A stretch of DNA of 64,000 bases from an uncultured Alistipes sp. (GTDB taxonomy: Bacteria > Bacteroidota > Bacteroidia > Bacteroidales > Rikenellaceae), in contig URBK01000011.1 of the NCBI GenBank assembly GCA_900546065.1, positions 29,657-93,656 of the forward strand, read 5' to 3'. This document shows, piece by piece, positions 43,601-52,800 of the stretch. Numbering within the stretch: the first letter of the stretch is position 1; each line of letters starts with the position of its first letter. A program made the translations under genes and the position numbers. The notes under the pieces are model-generated. The model saw only the letters and a list, made by a program, of their open reading frames with translations. It was not told the DNA's origin and searched no databases.

Positions 43601-43861
43601 CTTGACGTAGATAGCCACACCTGCAAGCGGTTTGTTGTCGGACGATCCGATGACGATACCCTTCAATACACCGTCCTGCTGCTGATCGGCATCGACGACG
43701 GCCTCCGTACGGCTGCCGCGCTCTGATGTCCGATCCTTCACACCGGCGGCAAACGTCGTCTGCGCGCCCAACCCCAGCAGAAGTCCCACACATACGGCAA
43801 CAGCCCCGAAGCCGCGCTTGGCATGACGTGAGATTCCACTTTCAAAGTAAAGTTTCCTCAT
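40649..43861 (-). CDS. SusC/RagA-family TonB-linked outer membrane transporter
   Basis: 1070 aa from ATG 43861 ([10 protein letters not shown]); an in-frame ATG at 43957 would put 32 residues ahead of the signal peptide. After the signal sequence comes a carboxypeptidase-regulatory-like domain ([23 protein letters not shown]..., about 60-135), then the SusC-type plug start [18 protein letters not shown] and [49 protein letters not shown]-type plug sequence. The 22-strand barrel ends in KIGLQYHF with terminal Phe. It imports oligosaccharides across the outer membrane with TonB energy. With SusD and the facing GH106 enzyme it makes a small rhamnose-glycan utilization locus. Confidence 0.97.
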   Translation of the reverse strand: [1070 protein letters not shown]

Positions 43862-44755
43862 AGGTTTTACGTTAGAATTAAAAAACAGTTTCCACATAAA
43901 TATCCTCCCGTGCAGATGGCCACTGGAGGGAATCCAAAGAATAGACGATACACGCACGCGGGCCGTCGCCCGATACGTGCCGCCGCACAGTACAACAACT
44001 CTTTGCGTTCTGTCTCACGCCCGCCCCGCGACACCCCGCCGTTGCCGCGTCGCACACACGCCGTACCGATGGCAAAAGTCTCTTTACGGGATGGCCGCAA
44101 CCGTCATGACGGAATATTTCAATGGCTATGGGCATTGTGCAAAACTTTCATCTCGACGATCCGCAACTCGCTCCTGCCGGCATAACATACATTCCAATTT
44201 CTGCATCGCCGCAGCACGAGCCTTCCCGTCTCGATCCCTTTTTCGCCCGATCCGCCGCACCGGAGCGGCATTCTGATTCAGTAACCGGGCTTTCAATCCG
44301 AAACAAATTTAAGCACATTGCAAAATACACCAAATTTTTTTGCGTTAAATTTTTGTTTCAATATTTCACGCGTGTCGCCCGCAAGGCGCACATGCCTGAC
44401 CTTTTCAAGCATTATTGTCGCTCCATAGGATCCGCCCGCGCTGCCGTTCAACACATTAGCCTTACGGATAGCCGTTCCGCCCGACAAGCCTCCGTTGCCG
44501 CAACGTCCGTCGCACAACACCGCAGGCGGAACCTTATCAGAGCCTCGGCGGCCCCTTTTTCCACGGTTGAAGTCCGTACGGCAAGGCTTCGACATGAAAC
44601 CATACCGACAGACGACGCCCACGCATCATGGCCGCAGGCACGCTTCGCAACCGCGGCCGCAAGATATATATACTTATGGTACCCGCCCCCGCACGTGCCA
44701 TACACTCCCCGCCACAAGCGGGATAACCGCACGCACCGGCATGCCATATCATAAT
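43862..44755. other. Long non-coding region upstream of the susC-like gene
   Basis: About 0.9 kb with no credible gene on either strand; the short frames present have unrelated, biased composition. The part 43862-44296 would be the transcribed leader if the promoter at 44304-44334 is right. A small hairpin-forming segment GCCGC-n6-GCGGC lies near 44260-44275. The rest (44340-44755) separates the promoter from the rnpB terminator; nothing else was recognised. Confidence 0.6.
44304..44334 (-). promoter_or_regulatory. Promoter of the susC-like operon
   Basis: On the minus strand, TTTG (44331-44334), 19 nt, TAAATTTG (44304-44311). It would start transcription near 44297 and give a leader of about 435 nt. 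Confidence 0.65.
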
Positions 44756-44791
44756 AAAAAGGGGGATATTTCCTTTGGCGGAAATATCCCC
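44756..44791 (-). terminator. Terminator of rnpB
   Basis: A perfect 12-bp stem (44780-44791 / 44762-44773) is followed on the minus strand by a C and then TTTTT (44756-44760). Confidence 0.92.
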
Positions 44792-44799
44792 TTATGGAG

Positions 44800-45164
44800 A
44801 TGCAAGCGCTATAAGCCGAGTTCTGTCACCCTTTACAGGGGTCTCTATCATTTATCTACGACCGCAGTCACCTGCGGCCTCCAGCAACCTACCCCTCGAC
44901 ATCGGACGAGCAACCCTTAATTGTCGATATACATGGTCTTGCAACCCGCAAGGCGTACAGCCGGACGACATTGCTGCCTCCGCGGTGGGCTCTTACCCCG
45001 CCTTTTCACCCTTACCGGCCGACGGCACAGGCCGCGGCAGGCGGTTATTTTCTGTTACGCTACTACACCCTCACGGACGTCGAGCCGTTAACTCGTGCGG
45101 CGCTCTGCGTTGCTCGGACTTTCCTCCCTCCGCCGAAGCGGACAGCGATAGAGCGCGCTTGCAT
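44800..45164 (-). ncRNA. rnpB: RNase P RNA
   Basis: Read on the minus strand, all universal elements appear in order: helix P1 5' arm ATGCAAGCGC (45155-45164), GGAGGAAAGTCCGAGC near 45115-45130, ACAGAAAATAACCGCC, AGGGTGAAAAGG, GGGTAAGAGCCCACCG, AGATAAATGATAGA, ACAGAACTCGGCTTAT (44807-44822), and the P1 3' arm GCGCTTGCAT (44800-44809). It is about 365 nt, type A. It processes tRNA 5' ends. It is flanked by a strong terminator; no TAnnTTTG promoter is visible in front of it. Confidence 0.97.
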
Positions 45165-45428
45165 TTTTTATCTTTATCTTCTTTGACCGGACGGTCTCCC
45201 GTACGGACGCCATACATCACCTCGCGGCTACGATATTACATCTGCCTTCAGCGGCATCATCTATTATATCTGCACCCGCGCCCCGACATCGTCTCCGCCT
45301 TTCCGGCCTGACGATATCTTTTCCGGCTCCGATTCGCCGCATTTATTCCACACAGCTTCCGCGCGACTCTTATTACACACATCCTTCGCGGACTTGCGGC
45401 ATACCGGTAATGCAGCCTCAGTTCGGCA
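45165..45428 (-). other. Region between recJ and rnpB
   Basis: 264 bp that must hold the rnpB promoter. I see no TAnnTTTG match on the minus strand; the closest AT-rich candidates are TATAATAG-like sequence near 45260-45275 and GATAAAGATAAA just before the RNA. No gene and no clear terminator for recJ. Confidence 0.4.
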
Positions 45429-47192
45429 TTAGCGGCCCACGGGCTTGATATCCTTGATACGCAGCTGCGTGGTAACCGTACCGCGGTAGTGGTTCTCGAC
45501 GATCTGGTAACATACGTCGATGGCCTTGCCCGAGCGTATCCACTCATAGTGGGTCGGCTGCTGGAAGGCGATGGTCTGCATCGTCGTATTTGGTTTCTGT
45601 TTCTGTACCAGATCCATACGCAGATGCTCCATCTCCGCGCCCACAAGCCGTGCGTCGCCGTGGTTGCTGGCCCCGTAGGTGACGAACACCGGAGCCGTAT
45701 TCCCGGGCCCGAAGGGCTGGAAACTGTTCAGCTGGCGGTAGAACGCCGGCGTGATGTCCGAGAAGAGCAGCTCGCTGTCGATATCGACCTGCGGGATAAG
45801 TATCTGCGGGTCGATATGTGCCTCGACATAGTCGTTGAAGCGTTTGGTGAAGGCCTCGACATTTTCGGGGCGCATCGTAAGGCCCGCGGCATACATGTGG
45901 CCGCCGAAGTTCTCCAGAAGGTCGGAGCACGACTCCACGGCTTGGTAGAGGTCGAAGCCCGGAACCGAGCGCGCCGAACCCGTAACGAAACCGTTGCTCA
46001 TCGTGAGCACCACCGTCGGACGGTAGTAGGTCTCGATAAGGCGCGAGGCCACGATACCCACGATACCCTTCATCCACTTCGGGTTGTAGATGACGGTACT
46101 CTTGAGCGCCTTCATCTCGGGATGCGACTCGATGTAGTCGTGCGCCTCCTGCGTCACGCTGCGGTCGATGTTCTTGCGATCCTGATTGTAGGCATCGATT
46201 ATGCTGCAGAACTCCTGAGCCTGTTTGTCATTACCCTCGATAAGCAGGTTCACCGCCGCATGGCCGCCCGAGGGGGCCGCATTCTCGTCGTGCTCGTCCA
46301 TACGCATACGCCCTGCGGCATTGATGCGCGGCCCGATCTTGAAGACGATGTCGTCGATGGTGATGTTGTGCTTGTCCAGACCGCAGATCTTGATTATCGA
46401 GTGCAGTCCCGACGAGGGCATACGGTTCAACCGCTCCAGCCCGTAATAGGCCAAGATACGGTTTTCTCCCGTCAGAGGGACGATGTCGGAGGCGATGCTC
46501 ACCACCAACAGGTCGAGCAGATGCTCGATTTCGGAGAACGGGATGCCGTGCTTCATGGCATAGGCCTGCACCAGCTTGAAACCTACGCCGCAGCCCGACA
46601 GCTCGTCGAACGGATAGTTGCAGTCGGCCCGCTTGGGGTCGAGCACCGCCACCGCCGCCGGAATCTCGTCGGCAGGCAGGTGGTGGTCGCAGATAATGAA
46701 ATCAACACCCTTTTCCTTTGCATAGACAACCTTCTCCACGGCCTTGATACCGCAATCGAGGGCTATTGTCAACGTCACGCCCTTGCGCGCGGCGAAGTCG
46801 ATACCCCTGATCGATATGCCGTAGCCGTCGTTGTAACGGTCGGGGATGTAGAAAACAAGGTTCTTGTGACCTATCTGGCGAAGAAACTTGTATACCAACG
46901 CTACGGCCGTGGTGCCGTCCACGTCGTAGTCGCCATAGACCATGATCTTCTCATTGTTGGCCACGGCGCGCTCGATGCGCTCCACCGCCTTGTCCATATC
47001 CTTTATCAGGAACGGATCGTGCAGATCGGAGAGCTGAGGGTTGAAAAACTTATTCGCCTTTTCTACGGTGTCTATGCCTCGTTGTACAAGTAGGTTGGTC
47101 AGAACGGGCGACATCCGAAGGTGGCTCGCAAGTCGGGCCACGGCCTCGGGATCGCCATGGGGTCTCACCACCCATCGCTTCTCTATAGGCAT
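45429..47192 (-). CDS. recJ: Single-stranded-DNA-specific exonuclease RecJ
   Basis: 587 aa, standard length. It is a 5'-3' ssDNA exonuclease for recombination and mismatch repair. DHH-family motifs: VYGDYDVDGTTA (motif I, about 85-96), the ALDCGIK segment, ICDHHLPADEIP (DHH, about 167), LSGCGVGFKLVQA, and DHHA1 region SVPGFDLYQAVESCSDLLENFGGHMYAAGL with GGH. The C-terminal OB domain contains FQPFGPGNTAPVF. It is the last gene of lipA-lipB-recJ, 14 nt after lipB. Confidence 0.97.
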   Translation of the reverse strand: MPIEKRWVVRPHGDPEAVARLASHLRMSPVLTNLLVQRGIDTVEKANKFFNPQLSDLHDPFLIKDMDKAVERIERAVANNEKIMVYGDYDVDGTTAVALVYKFLRQIGHKNLVFYIPDRYNDGYGISIRGIDFAARKGVTLTIALDCGIKAVEKVVYAKEKGVDFIICDHHLPADEIPAAVAVLDPKRADCNYPFDELSGCGVGFKLVQAYAMKHGIPFSEIEHLLDLLVVSIASDIVPLTGENRILAYYGLERLNRMPSSGLHSIIKICGLDKHNITIDDIVFKIGPRINAAGRMRMDEHDENAAPSGGHAAVNLLIEGNDKQAQEFCSIIDAYNQDRKNIDRSVTQEAHDYIESHPEMKALKSTVIYNPKWMKGIVGIVASRLIETYYRPTVVLTMSNGFVTGSARSVPGFDLYQAVESCSDLLENFGGHMYAAGLTMRPENVEAFTKRFNDYVEAHIDPQILIPQVDIDSELLFSDITPAFYRQLNSFQPFGPGNTAPVFVTYGASNHGDARLVGAEMEHLRMDLVQKQKPNTTMQTIAFQQPTHYEWIRSGKAIDVCYQIVENHYRGTVTTQLRIKDIKPVGR

Positions 47193-47206
47193 AACTTACG
47201 TTTTTA

Positions 47207-47929
<723 letters not shown>

Positions 47930-47990
47930 ACGCACGCTCTTTCCAACGTACGCCCGCGTCCGCGACGGAGGGTCGCCCCACCACGTCACA

Positions 47991-48881
47991 TTACGCCCGT
48001 GCCTTGCCTCTTACGCTCTGCAGAGCGGCATCGGCCAGATATGACGACCGCACCAGCGGTGCGCTCGCACAGTAGCTGAAGCCCATCTCCAAGGCCCGGA
48101 GTCTGTACCATTCGAATTTCTCGGGAGTGATATACGCCGCAACGGGATAGTGCTCCAGAGATGGCCGAAGGTACTGACCAAGCGTTACAATCTCGACACC
48201 CGCATTACGCAGGTCCCGCAAGGTTTGCAATACTTCATCATCGCTCTCGCCAAGTCCGACCATCAGTCCACTCTTCGAGACCGCGCCGCTGCGGGAGATC
48301 AACTCCAGTGTACGCAGGCTCGTGCGATACTTCGCGCGGGAGCGTACAAGCGGCGTGAGTCGCTCGACGGTTTCGATGTTGTGCCCGATGATATCGGGCG
48401 CGGACGCCGCCACGATCTCTATGAGATCGGCCCGTGCGTCCAGATCGGGAATAAGGAGCTCAATTGTTGCGTCGGGATTCTCTTTGCGCACGGCCCTGAC
48501 CGTGGCGGCCCAATGAGCGGCGCCGCCGTCCGCAAGGTCGTCGCGCGTAACAGAAGTTACGACGACATGCCGCAGTCCCATCAGCCTCACGCTCTCGGCC
48601 ACCTGCCGGGGCTCCGAGGCGTCGGGTGCAAGGGGAATGCCTGTCTTTGTGGCGCAGAACCGACATCCGCGCGTGCATATATCACCCAGAATCATGAAGG
48701 TAGCCGTTCGGCGGCGCCAACATTCGGCCTTGTTGGGGCAGAGTCCGCTGCTGCATATCGTGTGCAGGGAGTGCTCCTTGACGATGCGTTCGACCTCGGC
48801 CGAGCCGTCGTCGCTGCGCAGTCGTATCTTCAGCCATTCGGGTTTATGCAATACATTCACCTTGTCATAAAACTTCGGCAT
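47991..48881 (-). CDS. lipA: Lipoyl synthase
   Basis: 296 aa from ATG 48881 (MPKFYDKVNVLHKPEWLKIRL); the open frame extends to 49025 but that part crosses the promoter. It inserts two sulfurs into protein-bound octanoyl groups. Both iron-sulfur signatures are present: the auxiliary cluster C-SSGL-C-PNKAE-C and the radical SAM cluster C-TRG-C-RF-C. The C-terminal RSSY provides the Ser ligand of the auxiliary cluster. It is the first gene of the lipA-lipB-recJ operon. Confidence 0.97.
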   Translation of the reverse strand: MPKFYDKVNVLHKPEWLKIRLRSDDGSAEVERIVKEHSLHTICSSGLCPNKAECWRRRTATFMILGDICTRGCRFCATKTGIPLAPDASEPRQVAESVRLMGLRHVVVTSVTRDDLADGGAAHWAATVRAVRKENPDATIELLIPDLDARADLIEIVAASAPDIIGHNIETVERLTPLVRSRAKYRTSLRTLELISRSGAVSKSGLMVGLGESDDEVLQTLRDLRNAGVEIVTLGQYLRPSLEHYPVAAYITPEKFEWYRLRALEMGFSYCASAPLVRSSYLADAALQSVRGKARA

Positions 48882-48908
48882 TTTAAGTTCATTATTTTCC
48901 AATTGATG

Positions 48909-48916
48909 CAAAGATA
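48909..48916 (-). promoter_or_regulatory. -7 box for lipA
   Basis: The minus strand reads TATCTTTG, 28 nt before the lipA ATG. The -33 element is not at standard spacing. Confidence 0.55.
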
Positions 48917-48980
48917 CTAAAAAAAACAAAACAGCGGCGACTTTGCCCGTAAAATACTTCCGGCGTATGATTTTTTTTAC

Positions 48981-48988
48981 TACTTTTG
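48981..48988 (+). promoter_or_regulatory. -7 box for apt
   Basis: TACTTTTG, 43 nt before the apt ATG; no TTG is found 19-20 nt upstream. Confidence 0.5.
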
Positions 48989-49030
48989 TTAGTCCGCGGG
49001 CACCCCCGCAGACCCTAAACGCCACAACAG

Positions 49031-49591
49031 ATGAAAGATACCCTGAAATTTTACAACGACTTCCCCAAACAGGGAATCGTATTCGTTGACATCATCCCCT
49101 TCCTGCAGGACAAAAAGACTTTCCGACAGCTCGTCGACGAGCTGGGCAAGTGCCTCACGGCGCCCAACATCGCGGCCCCCGAGGCCCGCGGGTTCCTCTT
49201 CACGGCGCCGCTGCTGGTGACCGATCCCCGCGTCGAGAACATCATCCCCATACGCAAGAGCGGCAAACTGCCCTTCGCCGAGGGTGACCTGTGCGAGGTG
49301 AAGGTGGAGAAGGAGTACGGTTTCGACAAGCTCTACTACCGCATAAGCGACATCGCCGCAGGACGTGCCGACGACGACCTGTTCCACATATCCGTCATAG
49401 ACGACGTGCTGGCTACGGGCGGAACGGCCGAGGGCATAGCCCAGTCGCTCCTTTCGCAGAAGATCACCGTCGACGGCAAGGAGTACGGCGTGGCCATCGA
49501 CGAGTTTATCTTCATCGTCGAGCTGGACGGCCTGAGCGGCCGCAAGCGCCTCGAAAAGATCGCCCCCGTCAAGACGCTCATACATCTTTAG
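49031..49591 (+). CDS. apt: Adenine phosphoribosyltransferase
   Basis: 186 aa. It salvages adenine to AMP with PRPP. It opens with FYNDFPKQGIVFVDIIPFLQD (Apt signature DFPKxGIxFxDIxP), followed by APEARGFLF and the PRPP loop SVIDDVLATGGTAEG. The protein is slightly longer than E. coli Apt by a C-terminal insertion (KITVDGKEYGVAIDEFIFIVELDGLSGR). It is divergent from lipA and monocistronic. Confidence 0.92.
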   Translation: MKDTLKFYNDFPKQGIVFVDIIPFLQDKKTFRQLVDELGKCLTAPNIAAPEARGFLFTAPLLVTDPRVENIIPIRKSGKLPFAEGDLCEVKVEKEYGFDKLYYRISDIAAGRADDDLFHISVIDDVLATGGTAEGIAQSLLSQKITVDGKEYGVAIDEFIFIVELDGLSGRKRLEKIAPVKTLIHL

Positions 49592-49657
49592 CGTCGGCCG
49601 AGATACGGTTTTACGGCCGACCCTGACAACACGGCCGCTGACCCCGATATCACACGA

Positions 49658-49687
49658 AGAGCCTTTCCGCCAAGGAGAGGCTCTTTT
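49658..49687 (+). terminator. Terminator of apt
   Basis: The stem AAGAGCCTTTCC / GGAGAGGCTCTT (11 bp with a bulge) runs into TTTT. Confidence 0.88.
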
Positions 49688-49780
49688 CATTTGCCGCCCT
49701 GCCGCAAGCACGCCGACTGCGCACGAGCGGCCCTGCACGGTATATATCAGGGTGCGAAGTGTCAAAAATCGGCCGCCGGC

Positions 49781-49810
49781 TTGACACTTGAGTTTATATT
49801 TCGTATATTT
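49781..49810 (+). promoter_or_regulatory. ileS promoter
   Basis: TTG (49781-49783), 19 nt, TATATTTG (49803-49810). Confidence 0.8.
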
Positions 49811-49897
49811 GCGGACTTCCGTTGCAGGCCGGAAAACACTTCCGACCGCAGCCGCGAAGAGGCATTGTTTTCGACAATTAAAATTTATACGCGCCAT

Positions 49898-52800
49898 ATG
49901 AAATTCAACGAGTACAAAGGACTCGATCTGCCGAAAACGGCAGAGGAGGTTTTGAAGCGCTGGGATGCCGACGACACCTTCGGCAAGAGCATCTCCACGC
50001 GTGAGGGTCATCCGACATTCGTATTCTACGAGGGTCCCCCCTCGGCAAACGGTATGCCCGGCATACACCATGTCATGGCGCGTACCATCAAGGATACGAT
50101 CTGCCGATACAAGACCCAGCGCGGATATCTCGTCCGCCGCAAGGCCGGATGGGACACCCACGGCCTGCCCGTAGAGCTGGGCGTGGAGAAGAAGCTCGGA
50201 ATAACCAAGGAGGACATCGGACGCAAGATCTCGATCGAGGAGTACAACCGCACCTGCCGCAAGGCCGTGATGGAGTTCACGGACGTATGGCGTGATTTGA
50301 CGCACAAGATGGGTTACTGGGTCAACATGGACGACCCCTACATCACCTACGACAACAAGTATATCGAGACGCTATGGTACCTGCTCAAGCAGCTCTACGA
50401 CAAGGGCCTGCTCTATAAGGGCTACACCATACAGCCCTACTCGCCCGCGGCCGGAACGGGTCTGTCGACGCACGAGCTGAACCAGCCGGGCTGCTACCGC
50501 GACGTGAAGGATACGACCTGTACGGCGCAGTTCGAGATCGTGCGCGACGCCAAGAGCGAGAAGCTCTTCGAGGGCGTGGACGGCAAGCTCTACTTCCTTG
50601 CATGGACCACCACGCCGTGGACGCTGCCTTCGAATACGGCGCTGGCCGTAGGCCCCGTGATCGAATACGTGCGCATCAAGTGCCGCAACCCCTATACCGA
50701 CGAGCCGCAGCATGTAATCATGGCCAAGGCCCTCGTCGGCACATACTTCACCAAGAAGATGGAGGGCACGTTCGAAGTGGAGGACAAGACGTGGCTCGGC
50801 CCCGAGCTGGAGGGCGTGCGTTACCGTCAGCTCATACCGTGGGTAAAGCCCCTTGCCGAGTACGGTGACGCCTTCCGCGTGATTCTGGGCGACTACGTCA
50901 CCACGTCGGACGGTACGGGTATCGTACACATAGCCCCCACGTTCGGTGCCGACGATGACCGCGTGGCAAAGGCCGCAGGCATCGCCCCGCTCTTCATGAT
51001 AGACAAGGCGGGCAAGACGCAGCCGATGGTCGACCGAAAGGGACGTTTCTTCCTTCTGGAGGATCTCGACCCGCAGTTCGTCAAGGATAATGTCGACACG
51101 GCCCAATACGGCGAGTATGCCGGCCGCTACGTCAAGAACGCCTACGACGATACCCTTCCGGCCGATGCCCCCACGCTCGACATCGACCTGTCGGTCATGC
51201 TCAAGTCGCAGAACAAGGTCTTCAAGATCGAGAAGCACACCCACTCGTACCCCCACTGCTGGCGTACCGACAAACCGGTGCTCTACTACCCGCTCGACTC
51301 GTGGTTCATACGCACCACGGCGCTGCGCGACCGCATGATAGAGCTTAACCGCACGATCCACTGGAAACCCGAATCGACCGGATCGGGACGTTTCGGCAAG
51401 TGGCTCGAGGGTCTGGTCGACTGGAATCTGTCGCGTTCGCGTTTCTGGGGCACGCCGCTGCCCATCTGGGCTACGGAGGACTACTCGGAGCTGAAGTGCA
51501 TAGGCTCCGTTGCCGAGCTTATGGAGGAGATCGACAAGAGTATCGCCGCCGGCAACATGACCGAAAACCCGTACAAGAATTTCCGCGTGGGCGACATGTC
51601 GGCCGAGAACTACTCGACCGAGCGCATCGACCTGCACCGTCCCTATGTCGACAGCATCGTCCTCACCTCGTCGAAGGGTGAGCCCATGCGCCGCGAGAGC
51701 GACCTGATAGACGTGTGGTTCGATTCGGGAGCCATGCCCTACGCCCAGATACACTACCCCTTCGAGCACAGCGAGACGTTCGACAAGGTCTTCCCTGCGG
51801 ACTTCATCGCCGAGGGTGTCGACCAGACGCGCGGCTGGTTCTTCACGCTGCACGCCATAGCCTCGATGCTCTTCGACTCGGTAGCCTTCCGCAACATCAT
51901 CTCGAACGGTCTGGTGCTCGACAAGAACGGCAACAAGATGTCGAAGCGTCTGGGCAACGCCGTAGACCCGTTCGAGATACTCTCGACATACGGCGCCGAC
52001 GCAACGCGCTGGTATATGATCTCGAACTCGCAGCCGTGGGACAACCTCAAGTTCGACCGCGAAGGCGTCGACGAGGTACGCCGCAAGTTCTTCGGTACGC
52101 TCTACAACACCTACTCGTTCTTCGCCCTCTATGCCAATGTCGACGGCTTCACGGGCAAGGAGCCGGAGATCCCCGTATCCGAGCGTCCCGAGATCGACCG
52201 CTGGATCATATCACTGCTCAACACACTGATAAAGGACGTTACGCGCTACCTTGACGATTACGACCCGACGCCCGCGGCACGCGCCATACAGGATTTCGTC
52301 GGCGAGAACCTCTCGAACTGGTACGTGCGCCTCAACCGCAAGCGTTTCTGGGGCGGCGGCATGAGCGACGACAAACTCGCCGCATATCAGACCCTCTACA
52401 CATGTCTGGAGACGGTATCGATGCTGGCAGCGCCCTTCGCACCCTTCATCACCGACCGTATCTTCACCGACCTGAACGCCGTAAGCGGACACCACACCGA
52501 GTCGTCCGTACACCTCGCACTCTTCCCCGAGGCCGACGAGAGCCTCATCGACACGGAGCTCGAGCAGACCATGGATATCGCCCAGCGCGTCTCGTCGATG
52601 GTGCTGGCGCTGCGCCGCAAGGTCAACATCAAGGTCCGCCAGCCGCTGACCAAGATCATAATCCCCGTACTCGACGCCGCTACGGCCCGACATATCGAAG
52701 CGGTAAAGAGTCTCATTGCAAGCGAGGTGAATGTCAAGCAGATCGAGCTGCTGAGCGACACCACGGGCGTTATCACCAAGCGCATAAAGCCCAACTTCAA

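Larger units (their letters stand above)
49592..49897 (+). other. Intergenic region apt-ileS
   Basis: 306 bp: apt terminator (49658-49687), ileS promoter (49781-49810) and an 87-nt ileS leader with no hairpin or T-box-like element that I can see. Two nearby TTGACACTT-like strings (direct and inverted, 49760-49790) flank the -33 box. Confidence 0.6.

Noticed and set aside
43910..44754. Short genes on either strand upstream of the susC-like gene
   Set aside because: The frames are biased in composition, mutually overlapping, lack family features, and one spans the predicted susC promoter.
49811..49897. T-box or other riboswitch in the ileS leader
   Set aside because: Only 87 nt are available, no T-box sequence or terminator/antiterminator is visible, and T-boxes are not expected in this phylum.
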